This document shows, piece after piece, positions 1 to 6,112 of a stretch of 12,213 bases of DNA. The notes beneath the pieces were generated by a model. That model saw only the letters and a program-made list of their open reading frames with translations. It was not told the DNA's origin and did no database searches. Location of the stretch: NCBI RefSeq assembly GCF_024699075.1, contig NZ_JAILQF010000440.1, positions 1 through 12,213 on the forward strand, written 5' to 3'. Both the position numbers and the translations under genes were made by a program. This DNA is from Butyrivibrio sp. Its GTDB lineage: Bacteria > Bacillota_A > Clostridia > Lachnospirales > Lachnospiraceae. Numbering within the stretch: the first letter of the stretch is position 1; the number at the start of each line of letters is the position of its first letter.

Positions 1-134
1 TCGCCAAGACCAAGGGCATAATAGAGCGCAAGAAAATACATCGCTCTCCCATTGCCCTCCTGCGCCAGAGAAAGAAATATTTCAAAAGCTTCTTTTACAT
101 TACCTTTAATAAACATCTCTTCTGCATTTTTCAT
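1..134 (-). CDS. Sel1-like repeat (SLR/TPR-type) protein, N-terminal fragment
   Basis: The gene reads leftward off the window edge, so only about 44 residues are visible. They begin MKNAEEMFIKGNVKEAF and continue through LAQEGNGRAMYFLALYY to ALGLG. The spacing of small and aromatic residues (A-x2-F/L, A-x-E-G-N, A-x3-L-A-x2-Y-x2-G-x-G) matches a Sel1-like repeat, a TPR-related helical hairpin used for protein-protein contacts. An in-frame TAA lies just upstream of the chosen ATG, so the start cannot be far off; only a TTG two codons earlier competes. The ribosome binding site is weak. No signal peptide is seen, so it is probably cytoplasmic. The function of the full protein cannot be told. 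It is divergent from the ABC-F gene and shares a ~180 bp intergenic region with it. Confidence 0.6.
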   Translation of the reverse strand, partial: MKNAEEMFIKGNVKEAFEIFLSLAQEGNGRAMYFLALYYALGLG

Positions 135-154
135 ATCCAAATTTTACCACAATC

Positions 155-183
155 TTGCATAATAGTCATAATTTAGATATTAT
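155..183 (+). promoter_or_regulatory. Promoter, probably for the ABC-F gene
   Basis: TTGCAT (155-160) and TATTAT (178-183) are separated by exactly 17 bp. This would start transcription near 190 and leave a leader of about 125 nt before the ABC-F start codon. Inferred from consensus resemblance only. Confidence 0.45.
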
Positions 184-233
184 AGACAGGCAAATTTATT
201 TCCATCAAAGGATAAGCTAAATATCACATAAAA

Positions 234-254
234 TCTTGAATATGATATTCAAGA
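234..254 (+). promoter_or_regulatory. Perfect 10-bp-arm dyad in the ABC-F leader
   Basis: The arms TCTTGAATAT (234-243) and ATATTCAAGA (245-254) are perfect inverted copies with a one-base centre. It lies inside the predicted leader of the ABC-F gene, with no T-run after it, so it is not a classical terminator. It could be a protein binding site or part of a folded leader. A second possible pairing in the same leader joins GGATAAGC (210-217) with GCTTATTCC (279-287), and CCTC (286-289) could pair with the GAGG ribosome binding site (304-307). Function is unknown. Confidence 0.4.
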
Positions 255-316
255 ATGTTCCAAAGCTATATACCAAAGGCTTATTCCTCTGATATCACAA
301 ATTGAGGTTACTTTTA

Positions 317-1873
317 ATGAGTATTTTAAATGTTGAACACTTGTCTCATGGTTTTGGTGACAGAGCTATATTTGAAGATGTGTCATTCAGACTTTTAAAG
401 GGAGAACATATCGGACTTGTAGGTGCTAACGGCGAAGGTAAGTCTACTTTCATGAATATCATCACAGGCTCTCTTATGCCAGATGAAGGTAAGGTTGAAT
501 GGTCCAAGAATGTTAAAGCAGGCTACCTTGACCAGCATGCAGTTCTTGAAAACGGCATGACAATAGGAAGCGTGCTTCACAGCGCCTTCGATTCACTCTA
601 TCAGACAGAGCAGCACATACAAGAGCTTTATGAAAAAATGGCTGAAGTTGATGAAGCTACAATGACAGAATACCTTGATGAAGCAGGAATGCTGCAGGAA
701 TATCTTACAAACCATGATTTCTATATGATAGATGCTAAGGTTGAAGAGGTAGCAAGGGCTCTTGGATTATTAGAGCTTGGCCTTGATAAAGATGTTACAG
801 AGCTTTCCGGCGGCCAGAGAACTAAAGTTCTTCTTGGTAAGCTTCTTTTGGAAAAACCTGACATCCTCCTTCTCGATGAGCCTACCAACTACCTTGATGT
901 TGAACATATAAACTGGCTTCAGCGCTATCTTCAGGAATATGAGAATGCATTTATTCTTATTTCCCATGATATTCCTTTCCTTAATAGCGTCATCAACATC
1001 ATCTATCACATGGAAGGCTGTAAACTCTCCCGCTATGTAGGTGACTACGATCACTTCCAGGAAGTATATGAGATGCAGAAAGCCCAGAATGAAGCAGCTT
1101 ATAAGAGACAGCAGCAGGAAATCGCCCAGCTCAAAGACTTTGTTGCAAGGAACAAGGCTCGTGTATCAACAAGAAACATGGCTATGTCCAGACAAAAGAA
1201 GCTTGATAAGATGGACCTTATCCAGAAAGCTGCCGAAAAGCCTAAGCCGGAATTCAACTTCCTTACAGCAAGAACACCTGGAAAGTATCTCTTTAAGACC
1301 AAGGATCTTATCATTGGATATGACTCACCTTTGTCCAAAGAGCTTAATCTTGAAATGGAACGCGGCGGCAAGATCGTCCTTACAGGTGCCAACGGTATTG
1401 GTAAATCAACTCTTTTAAAGAGCATCCTTGGTATTATAAAACCTCTTCAGGGCTCTGTTGTACTTGGAGATTATCTTGAGATTGGATATTTCGAGCAGGA
1501 AACCGATCCTAATATACAGACCACCTGCCTTGAAGAAATCTGGGAAGAATTCCCAGGATTTAACCAGTATGAGGTACGTTCAGCACTCGCAAAATGCGGA
1601 CTTACATCAGACCACATAGAGAGCAAGGTTAAGGTTTTATCAGGAGGTGAACAGGCCAAAGTAAGACTTTGTAAGCTTATAAATCACCCCTCAAACCTTC
1701 TGGTACTCGACGAGCCTACAAACCATCTTGATGTTGATGCCAAAGAAGAGCTTCAAAGAGCTCTCAAGGAATATCCAGGAAGTATCCTTATGGTATGTCA
1801 TGAGCCTGATTTCTATCAGCCTTTTGCAACTCAGGTTTGGAACTGCGCTGAATGGACAACTAAGACAATATAA
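317..1873 (+). CDS. ABC-F family ATPase (ribosome-associated translation factor type)
   Basis: A 518-residue protein with two ATP-binding cassettes and no membrane segments, the architecture of ABC-F proteins, which bind the ribosomal E site and act in translation or antibiotic protection. Cassette 1 has Walker A GANGEGKST (36-44), signature LSGGQ (about 163-167) and Walker B ILLLDEPTNYLD (about 182-193), with ISHD as H-switch. A charged coiled-coil linker with the ABC-F pattern KRQQQEIAQLKDFVARNKAR joins it to cassette 2: Walker A GANGIGKST (357-365), LSGGE (441-445), LLVLDEPTNHLD, and an unusual H-switch VCHE instead of VSHD. The start is ATG 317, chosen because GAGG (304-307) sits 9 nt before it; an upstream in-frame TTG has no such site. 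Monocistronic, ending at the 1897 terminator. The linker is not long, so a housekeeping EttA/YbiT/Uup-like role is as likely as resistance; which one cannot be decided here. Confidence 0.93.
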   Translation: MSILNVEHLSHGFGDRAIFEDVSFRLLKGEHIGLVGANGEGKSTFMNIITGSLMPDEGKVEWSKNVKAGYLDQHAVLENGMTIGSVLHSAFDSLYQTEQHIQELYEKMAEVDEATMTEYLDEAGMLQEYLTNHDFYMIDAKVEEVARALGLLELGLDKDVTELSGGQRTKVLLGKLLLEKPDILLLDEPTNYLDVEHINWLQRYLQEYENAFILISHDIPFLNSVINIIYHMEGCKLSRYVGDYDHFQEVYEMQKAQNEAAYKRQQQEIAQLKDFVARNKARVSTRNMAMSRQKKLDKMDLIQKAAEKPKPEFNFLTARTPGKYLFKTKDLIIGYDSPLSKELNLEMERGGKIVLTGANGIGKSTLLKSILGIIKPLQGSVVLGDYLEIGYFEQETDPNIQTTCLEEIWEEFPGFNQYEVRSALAKCGLTSDHIESKVKVLSGGEQAKVRLCKLINHPSNLLVLDEPTNHLDVDAKEELQRALKEYPGSILMVCHEPDFYQPFATQVWNCAEWTTKTI

Positions 1874-1896
1874 TAAATGTCACAATATTGTGAAGC

Positions 1897-1930
1897 AAAC
1901 TCCCCGGCAGAACCGGGGAGTTTATTATTT
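1897..1930 (+). terminator. Rho-independent terminator of the ABC-F gene
   Basis: A perfect 11-bp stem AAACTCCCCGG (1897-1907) / CCGGGGAGTTT (1913-1923) with loop CAGAA is followed by a T-rich tract. It lies 24 bp after the ABC-F stop and between convergent genes, so it may also stop transcription from the other side. Confidence 0.9.
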
Positions 1931-1943
1931 CTAATTGTTTTCT

Positions 1944-2013
1944 ATTGTTACTTAATAATAGGCTTTTGTTGTTACTTATAATAGGCTTTTATTGTTACTT
2001 ATAATTGGTTTCT
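1944..2013. repeat. Three tandem copies of a 23-24 bp unit
   Basis: Units at 1944-1967, 1968-1990 and 1991-2013 share TTGTTACTTATAAT followed by AGGCTTTT or a variant; unit 1 has one extra A and unit 3 has diverged at its end. The array fills the space between the ABC-F terminator and the stop codon of the convergent peroxiredoxin gene, 7 bp from that stop. Function is unknown; it lies in the 3' untranslated region of the minus-strand gene. Confidence 0.8.
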
Positions 2014-2020
2014 GTTAGAT

Positions 2021-3109
2021 TTACGCTTTGTCCTTGCCATGCTTAGGAACTCCACAAGCCATATCAGGCATATTCATAGCCTTTTCATACTCTTTCTCAG
2101 GTTCAATCAAAGCTTCTCCAAATTCTTTATGAGCAGCAAACCATTTTACAGAATATGAACAGGTAAGCTCAGCCTTTTTGCCCTCTTTAATAAGTTTTTG
2201 AGCCATTTGTTTGGTAAGTTTACCAGCTATACCCTGACCTCTTAATGATTCATCTACAACAGTATGAGTAACTTCAACTTTACCGGGCTCAAATTCTGGG
2301 AATTCTATATATGCAATTTTTTTCCCAGTATTATCTTCCATCCAGATTTCGCCATCAGATTCTTTAAAATCAGTATTATCTTCCATCAAGATTTCGCCAT
2401 CAGATTCTTTATAATCAGTATTACTATTAAAATCTGTATCACTACTATCCTTTATTGCAGTAAGATACCACTCATATGGAATCAGGTCGTCTTTGCCTTT
2501 AATTCTGTCAGAAGCTTCTTCAAGTGTAAGAGGAGATCCCATAAGCACATCATCTCCGGGAGTCCAGTCTACCGGCGTAGAAACATTATCTTTATCATGC
2601 TTTTGAAGGGCTTTTATAATTCTTATTATCTCATCTATGTTTCTACCTGTAGACATGGGATAATAGAGAATAGTTCTGACTATAGACTCAGGATCTATTA
2701 TAAATACGGCTCTTATAGTCTGGGTCTTGGCAACAGTCTGAAGCATTCCATACATCTTAGCCACATTCATGCTTATATCAGCAACTATAGGGAACGGTAT
2801 AGAGACCTTACCCTCACCTTTCCAGTCAATATTCTCTATATTCTTAACCCAGGCAAGATGTGAGTGAAGTGAGTCTATTGAAAGTCCTAAAAGCTCTGTG
2901 TTTAAAGCTTTGAATTCATCATTCCTTTTGGCAAAAGCAATAAACTCTGTTGTACAAACAGGAGTAAAATCAGCAGGATGTGAAAAGAAAACAACCCACT
3001 TTCCTTTGTAATCATCAGGAAAATTAATTTTCCCTTTTGTAGTAATACTTCTGAATGATGGAGCTGTATCTCCTATCATCGGCATTCTTGTAATCCTTTC
3101 TTCTTCCAT
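2021..3109 (-). CDS. Fusion of 1-Cys (Prx6-type) peroxiredoxin and small GNAT-type N-acetyltransferase domain
   Basis: A 362-residue cytoplasmic protein. Residues ~1-220 form a peroxiredoxin, which reduces peroxides with a cysteine thiol. HPADFTPVCTTEF holds the peroxidatic Cys52, and the later MSTGRNIDEIIR and PVDWTPGDDVLMGSP segments are typical of the Prx6 / 1-Cys group. No other cysteine occurs in this domain, so no internal resolving cysteine is seen. After an Asp/Ser-rich linker, residues ~247-336 resemble the small YjdJ/NATD1-type GNAT domain: HTVVDESLRGQGIAGKL (acetyl-CoA loop RGQGIAG) and LTCSYSVKWFAAHKEF with Cys317. The linker carries a 15-residue duplication. The tail ends in MACGVPKHGKDKA. 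I chose ATG 3109 because GAGG precedes it by 6 nt; an ATG four codons upstream has no ribosome binding site. The domain calls are firm, but how they cooperate is unknown. Single-gene unit; a PerR-like site overlaps its -10. Confidence 0.88.
   Translation of the reverse strand: MEEERITRMPMIGDTAPSFRSITTKGKINFPDDYKGKWVVFFSHPADFTPVCTTEFIAFAKRNDEFKALNTELLGLSIDSLHSHLAWVKNIENIDWKGEGKVSIPFPIVADISMNVAKMYGMLQTVAKTQTIRAVFIIDPESIVRTILYYPMSTGRNIDEIIRIIKALQKHDKDNVSTPVDWTPGDDVLMGSPLTLEEASDRIKGKDDLIPYEWYLTAIKDSSDTDFNSNTDYKESDGEILMEDNTDFKESDGEIWMEDNTGKKIAYIEFPEFEPGKVEVTHTVVDESLRGQGIAGKLTKQMAQKLIKEGKKAELTCSYSVKWFAAHKEFGEALIEPEKEYEKAMNMPDMACGVPKHGKDKA
2327..2416 (-). repeat. In-frame 45-bp tandem duplication inside the peroxiredoxin-GNAT gene
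   Basis: Two adjacent 45-bp units (2416-2372 and 2371-2327 on the minus strand) differ at only two bases. They encode DYKESDGEILMEDNT and DFKESDGEIWMEDNT. The second copy reads straight into GKKIAYIEF, the expected first strand of the GNAT domain, so the first copy is an extra duplicate of that strand placed in the linker. Confidence 0.95.
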
Positions 3110-3129
3110 ATTCGACCTCATAGGTGAAA

Positions 3130-3144
3130 CTTTATTAATTATAA
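3130..3144 (-). promoter_or_regulatory. -10 element of the peroxiredoxin gene overlapped by a PerR-like half-symmetric site
   Basis: On the minus strand TATAAT (3143-3138) lies about 30 bp before the start codon; no good -35 is present 17 bp upstream. The surrounding 15 bases match the Bacillus PerR box TTATAATNATTATAA fully in one half (TTATAAT) and 4 of 7 in the other. PerR control would suit a peroxidase gene, but AT-rich sequence makes such matches easy, so this is tentative. Confidence 0.3.
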
Positions 3145-3389
3145 GTTAAATAGTTACCGGTTCCCTTATCAGATCATATAAAAAAGTCATCTGTGCGATT
3201 CATTATCCCATCTGGTTTCAGCCAAGATGCTCATATATGCCTGACTTATCTTAATTATACTAAAAAAATATATGTAAAACATCCAATCGTTTGTTTTTAT
3301 ATCTGACTTTTTAAGGGCGGTACAACAGCAAACCTTATATCTTTTACTTTTTATCATTTCTTCTTTTATATAATATGATATCATTTTTA

Positions 3390-3405
3390 GTTAGCTAATG
3401 CTAAC
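3390..3405. promoter_or_regulatory. Operator-like dyad GTTAGC-N4-GCTAAC
   Basis: Perfect 6-bp arms GTTAGC (3390-3395) and GCTAAC (3400-3405) around TAAT. A second site with the same GTTAG-N6-CTAAC frame lies at 3499-3514. The pattern resembles dyad operators of DtxR/IdeR-type metal regulators, but that assignment is inference. Confidence 0.45.
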
Positions 3406-3430
3406 ATTTACTTAGATTTATTATTTTTTC

Positions 3431-3452
3431 AAGTTATAAAAATTTATAACTT
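3431..3452. promoter_or_regulatory. Perfect 22-bp AT-rich palindrome
   Basis: Arms AAGTTATAAA (3431-3440) and TTTATAACTT (3443-3452) flank an AA centre. It has TTATAA ends like Fur/PerR-family boxes, but the spacing is one base longer than the PerR consensus. It lies between the two GTTAG-N6-CTAAC sites. Without GC pairs it would make a poor terminator, so a protein binding site is more likely. Confidence 0.45.
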
Positions 3453-3498
3453 CATTTTTCCAGATAATTCCATAAAAAAAATCAATAAAAAGGGTATT

Positions 3499-3514
3499 GT
3501 TAGTTATGGCTAAC
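3499..3514. promoter_or_regulatory. Second operator-like dyad GTTAG-N6-CTAAC
   Basis: GTTAG (3499-3503) and CTAAC (3510-3514), 13 of 16 bases identical to the site at 3390-3405 and 109 bp from it. It lies about 75 bp upstream of the SDR promoter -35. Confidence 0.45.
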
Positions 3515-3588
3515 TCGTTTATAATCTCTTTAATTGCATTTGGTCCAAGTACAATTAAAAATTATAGAATAATATTTCTAAAAATGTA

Positions 3589-3617
3589 TTGCATACAATT
3601 TATTTCTGTGATATATT
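3589..3617 (+). promoter_or_regulatory. Promoter of the SDR gene with overlapping dyad
   Basis: TTGCAT (3589-3594), a 17-bp spacer and TATATT (3612-3617) give a good vegetative promoter about 50 bp before the SDR start. The -35 sits inside the dyad TGTAT-TGC-ATACA (3586-3598), and TTGCATACAAT (3589-3599) recurs as TTGCACACAAT at 3630-3640. This is compatible with a repressor, perhaps of the GntR type, but no regulator gene is nearby. Confidence 0.55.
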
Positions 3618-3666
3618 GTACTAAATCAATTGCACACAATCGTTTCAAAAGAAAGGATGTATATAT

Positions 3667-4443
3667 ATGAATAACAATATTTTTGATCTTTCAGGAAGAG
3701 TAGCTTTAGTAACAGGATGTTCAACAGGTCTTGGTGTTCAGATGGCTAAGGCTCTGGCTCGTCAGGGCGCTTCTATCGTAGCACTTGCAAGACGTCAGGA
3801 GCTTATCGATCAGGTAGCCAAGGAAATCCATGATGAATATGGTGTCGATACATATGCAGTAAGATGCGATATAACAGATACAGAGATGGTTGAGAAGGCT
3901 GTAGATCAGGTGTTGGAGCATTTTGGAAGAATCGATATTCTTATCAATAACGCTGGAACAGGTGCAGTTGCTCCTGCTGAAGATATAACAGATGAACAGT
4001 TCTCAAACGAACTTAATATAGACCTTTTCGGAACCTTCAAGGTTGCAAGAGCTGTAGCCAAGAAAGCTATGATTCCTGCTAAATACGGAAGAATTATAAA
4101 TATAGCTTCAATGTATGGACTTGTTGGTAATAAGATTGCTCCTTCTTCTCCATATCATGCTGCCAAGGGCGGTGTTGTAAATCTCACAAGAGCCCTTGCA
4201 GGTGAATGGGGTAAATACGGAATTACCGTTAATTCTATCTGCCCAGGCTACTTCTACACACCACTTACAGAAGAGACTCTTAATTCAGATTTCTTCAAGG
4301 AATATGCTAAGTCAGCTATCCCTATGGAAAGATACGGTGTTGAGGGTGAGCTTGATGCTGCTGCCTGCTTCCTTGCATCACCTGCAGCCAGCTATGTATC
4401 AGGTATAGCACTTCCTGTAGATGGCGGATACACAAGCATGTAA
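3667..4443 (+). CDS. Short-chain dehydrogenase/reductase, gluconate 5-dehydrogenase-like
   Basis: A 258-residue classical SDR of normal length, cytoplasmic, without signal peptide. The Rossmann motif TGCSTGLG is at 16-23, NNAG at 94-97, the structural Asn at 117, and the catalytic Ser148-Tyr163-Lys167 in NIASMYG and YHAAKGG. PG (193-194) and the C-terminal PVDGGYTSM complete the fold. Two arginines (42-43) right after the second strand favour NADP(H) over NAD(H). The opening NIFDLSGRVALVTG is usual for gluconate 5-dehydrogenases and 2-deoxy-D-gluconate 3-dehydrogenases (sugar-acid keto/hydroxy interconversion), but the substrate cannot be read from sequence alone; other sugar or polyol SDRs are possible. 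AAAGGA (3652-3657) lies 9 nt before the ATG. It has its own promoter and terminator, so it is probably transcribed alone. Confidence 0.92.
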   Translation: MNNNIFDLSGRVALVTGCSTGLGVQMAKALARQGASIVALARRQELIDQVAKEIHDEYGVDTYAVRCDITDTEMVEKAVDQVLEHFGRIDILINNAGTGAVAPAEDITDEQFSNELNIDLFGTFKVARAVAKKAMIPAKYGRIINIASMYGLVGNKIAPSSPYHAAKGGVVNLTRALAGEWGKYGITVNSICPGYFYTPLTEETLNSDFFKEYAKSAIPMERYGVEGELDAAACFLASPAASYVSGIALPVDGGYTSM

Positions 4444-4478
4444 TTACTATAGATAGTAAATATCTATTTTTTTCATAG

Positions 4479-4523
4479 ACTGCCAATAGTCAGACATATC
4501 ATCTGACCTATTGGCAGTTTTTT
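4479..4523 (+). terminator. Rho-independent terminator of the SDR gene
   Basis: A 16-bp stem, ACTGCCAATAGTCAGA (4479-4494) with 4502-4518, has one bulged C and a 7-nt loop. It is followed directly by six T (4518-4523). It lies 35 bp after the SDR stop. Confidence 0.93.
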
Positions 4524-4659
4524 ATAACGATGTAGCCAGAATCCCCATTATCTTTAGAAAATGGGTAGTAAACATGCATTTCATACCAATTTTTTGTCGT
4601 TTTGCGAAAAAAAATCACATTTTAATTTAAAGGCTGATACAATGATAAAGATGCTTACT

Positions 4660-4687
4660 ATGACAATTCGTGCATTTAAGCTATAAT
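4660..4687 (+). promoter_or_regulatory. Promoter of the lipoprotein gene
   Basis: ATGACA (4660-4665) and a perfect TATAAT (4682-4687) are 16 bp apart, with transcription expected near 4694, about 26 nt before the chosen start codon. A short hairpin CCCATT/AATGGG (4544-4565) further upstream has no clear role. Confidence 0.6.
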
Positions 4688-4719
4688 GACTATCTATGTT
4701 TTTAAAGGAGAGGTATGAT

Positions 4720-5955
4720 ATGAAATTCAAGCATTTAATGGCATGTTCACTTATGATAAGCGCTGTAACACTCACAGGCTGCTCATCGGGAACCCCAGAT
4801 ATAAGTCTTTCTTCTGACGAAGAATCGAGCGTAGAAACTGAAGAAAATACTGATCAAGATAAGACTGCTGAAGATGATTCTGATTCAGAAGCTTCTACTT
4901 CAGAAGATTCAGAAAATGATTCTGAAGAATCAAAAAAGTCTTCAGATGCCGAAAATGATTCAAGCACTAAAGATCAGGATGATAATGAAAAAACTGAACG
5001 TGATTCCAACGACCTGTTACAAGCATTCTTGGATGACGAAATCGAAGCAATCGAAGTAAGCGAAGATGGATCAGAAAGTTCATTTAAATATTCAGATCTT
5101 CCACATGATGAAGATGACTGGGAATGCTACTACTATGATGATGACAGCTTTGTAGACCTTGATAATGATAGTGAAGAAGAACTTATTGTATATGGTCCTT
5201 ACGGCGGAATCTTCTTTGATGTAAGAGATAATAATGTATATGTCCTTGCTACAGGTGATGGAACAGCTTCATATCTAAGTTATGCAGAATATAAGGGCCT
5301 TACCTACATAGTTCATTCAGATACGTCTCATGGTGGCAGAAGCATTCACCTTTTTGACCGCTATGAAGATGGAGAAATCGTAGAATCTTTTGACCTGTCT
5401 GCAGAATATTACGATAGTGAATACGACGAATATGACCAGAACAGCGATTTTACTTTTAATGGTGAGTCAATCACTATGGAAGAATATGAAGCTCTGTGCA
5501 AAGAGATATTCGGTACTAAGACTAAAGCTGAAAGAATGAAAGACAGCGCCGAATACGAAGCTGAAAACTTTGATTATAGCGCCGATAAAATTGTAAATGA
5601 CGGCTCAGCTGAATTCTATGAAAAAGTTAATGAACTTGCCGGAGATTACTATTATCCGGAAGATAGTGATGGTCTTTCAGGAACATTTTCTATAATCCAA
5701 AACAGTGACAATGACTATAGCTTTAACGACTATTATACAAGCGGCGATTACAGATTTCTTTCATCATCAAGTGATATTGAATATTTCATAGGTGATAGCA
5801 TATGTCTTAAATACCCTGAAACTGTTTACTCAGATGGCGAAGCTGTATTTGCCTACTATGTGTTCACTTTCCATGACAGCTATGTTCATGTCTATCTTGC
5901 AGACGAGAACTATGAGAATCTTGAATACCTTTATACAGGATATATCAGCTATTAA
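4720..5955 (+). CDS. Acidic secreted lipoprotein of unknown function
   Basis: A 411-residue protein with a lipoprotein signal peptide. The sequence starts MKFKHLMACSLMISAV and has lipobox LTGC (18-21), so Cys21 would be lipidated and the protein anchored on the outer face of the membrane. ATG 4720 is preferred over an ATG eight codons upstream because AAAGGAGAGG (4704-4713) ends 6 nt before it. Residues ~22-95 are a Ser/Asp/Glu-rich low-complexity spacer, as in many surface lipoproteins. The following globular part contains DLDNDSEEELIVYGPYGG, an Asp-rich EF-hand/VCBS-like element followed by SYAEYKGLTYIVHSDTSHGGR, and the C-terminal half is rich in Tyr, Asp and Ser. I recognise the general type from clostridial surface proteins but no defined enzyme or binding function. 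It is transcribed alone and is convergent with the XRE gene. Confidence 0.85.
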   Translation: MKFKHLMACSLMISAVTLTGCSSGTPDISLSSDEESSVETEENTDQDKTAEDDSDSEASTSEDSENDSEESKKSSDAENDSSTKDQDDNEKTERDSNDLLQAFLDDEIEAIEVSEDGSESSFKYSDLPHDEDDWECYYYDDDSFVDLDNDSEEELIVYGPYGGIFFDVRDNNVYVLATGDGTASYLSYAEYKGLTYIVHSDTSHGGRSIHLFDRYEDGEIVESFDLSAEYYDSEYDEYDQNSDFTFNGESITMEEYEALCKEIFGTKTKAERMKDSAEYEAENFDYSADKIVNDGSAEFYEKVNELAGDYYYPEDSDGLSGTFSIIQNSDNDYSFNDYYTSGDYRFLSSSSDIEYFIGDSICLKYPETVYSDGEAVFAYYVFTFHDSYVHVYLADENYENLEYLYTGYISY

Positions 5956-5996
5956 TATAGGTGGTTTTATAACCCCGCACCCGAAATCAAGATAAC

Positions 5997-6032
5997 AAGA
6001 TAATCCACCACCTAAAGGTGATGGATTATCTT
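5997..6032. terminator. Hairpin between convergent lipoprotein and XRE genes
   Basis: Arms AAGATAATCCACCACCT (5997-6013) and 6016-6032 pair over 17 bp with one mismatch and a very short loop. No clean T-run follows on either strand, although the + side is T-rich. It is probably a bidirectional terminator for the two converging genes. Confidence 0.65.
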
Positions 6033-6040
6033 GATCATCT

Positions 6041-6111
6041 TTGATCTTCGATTATTGTTCTTTTATGATCTTCGATTCTTGTTCTTCTTTGATCTTTGAT
6101 TCTTTTTGATT
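6041..6111. repeat. Three tandem copies of a 24-bp unit
   Basis: Units start at 6041, 6065 and 6089 and share TTGATCTTCGATTNTTGTTC with small changes; the third is the most diverged. The array ends one base before the stop codon of the minus-strand XRE gene and so forms its 3' untranslated region. It parallels the three-copy array after the peroxiredoxin gene in length, copy number and position, but not in sequence. Confidence 0.75.
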
Positions 6112-6112
6112 G

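Larger units (their letters stand above)
3145..3588. other. Long intergenic region with no convincing gene
   Basis: Between the divergent peroxiredoxin and SDR genes. It is strongly AT-rich. A 65-codon minus-strand ORF (3384-3187) has no ribosome binding site and no recognisable motif. The only clear structure is the cluster of three dyads at 3390-3514, listed separately. Confidence 0.5.

Noticed and set aside
302..316. TTG start giving five extra residues on the ABC-F protein
   Set aside because: The GAGG ribosome binding site lies between this TTG and ATG 317, so it can only serve the ATG.
2264..2863. 199-codon + strand frame over the peroxiredoxin-GNAT gene
   Set aside because: Shadow of the minus-strand gene, which has clear conserved domains; the + frame shows none.
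3187..3384. 65-codon minus-strand ORF with a CCC motif between the peroxiredoxin and SDR genes
   Set aside because: No ribosome binding site before either ATG, no recognisable domain, AT-driven composition; more likely a chance frame in regulatory DNA.
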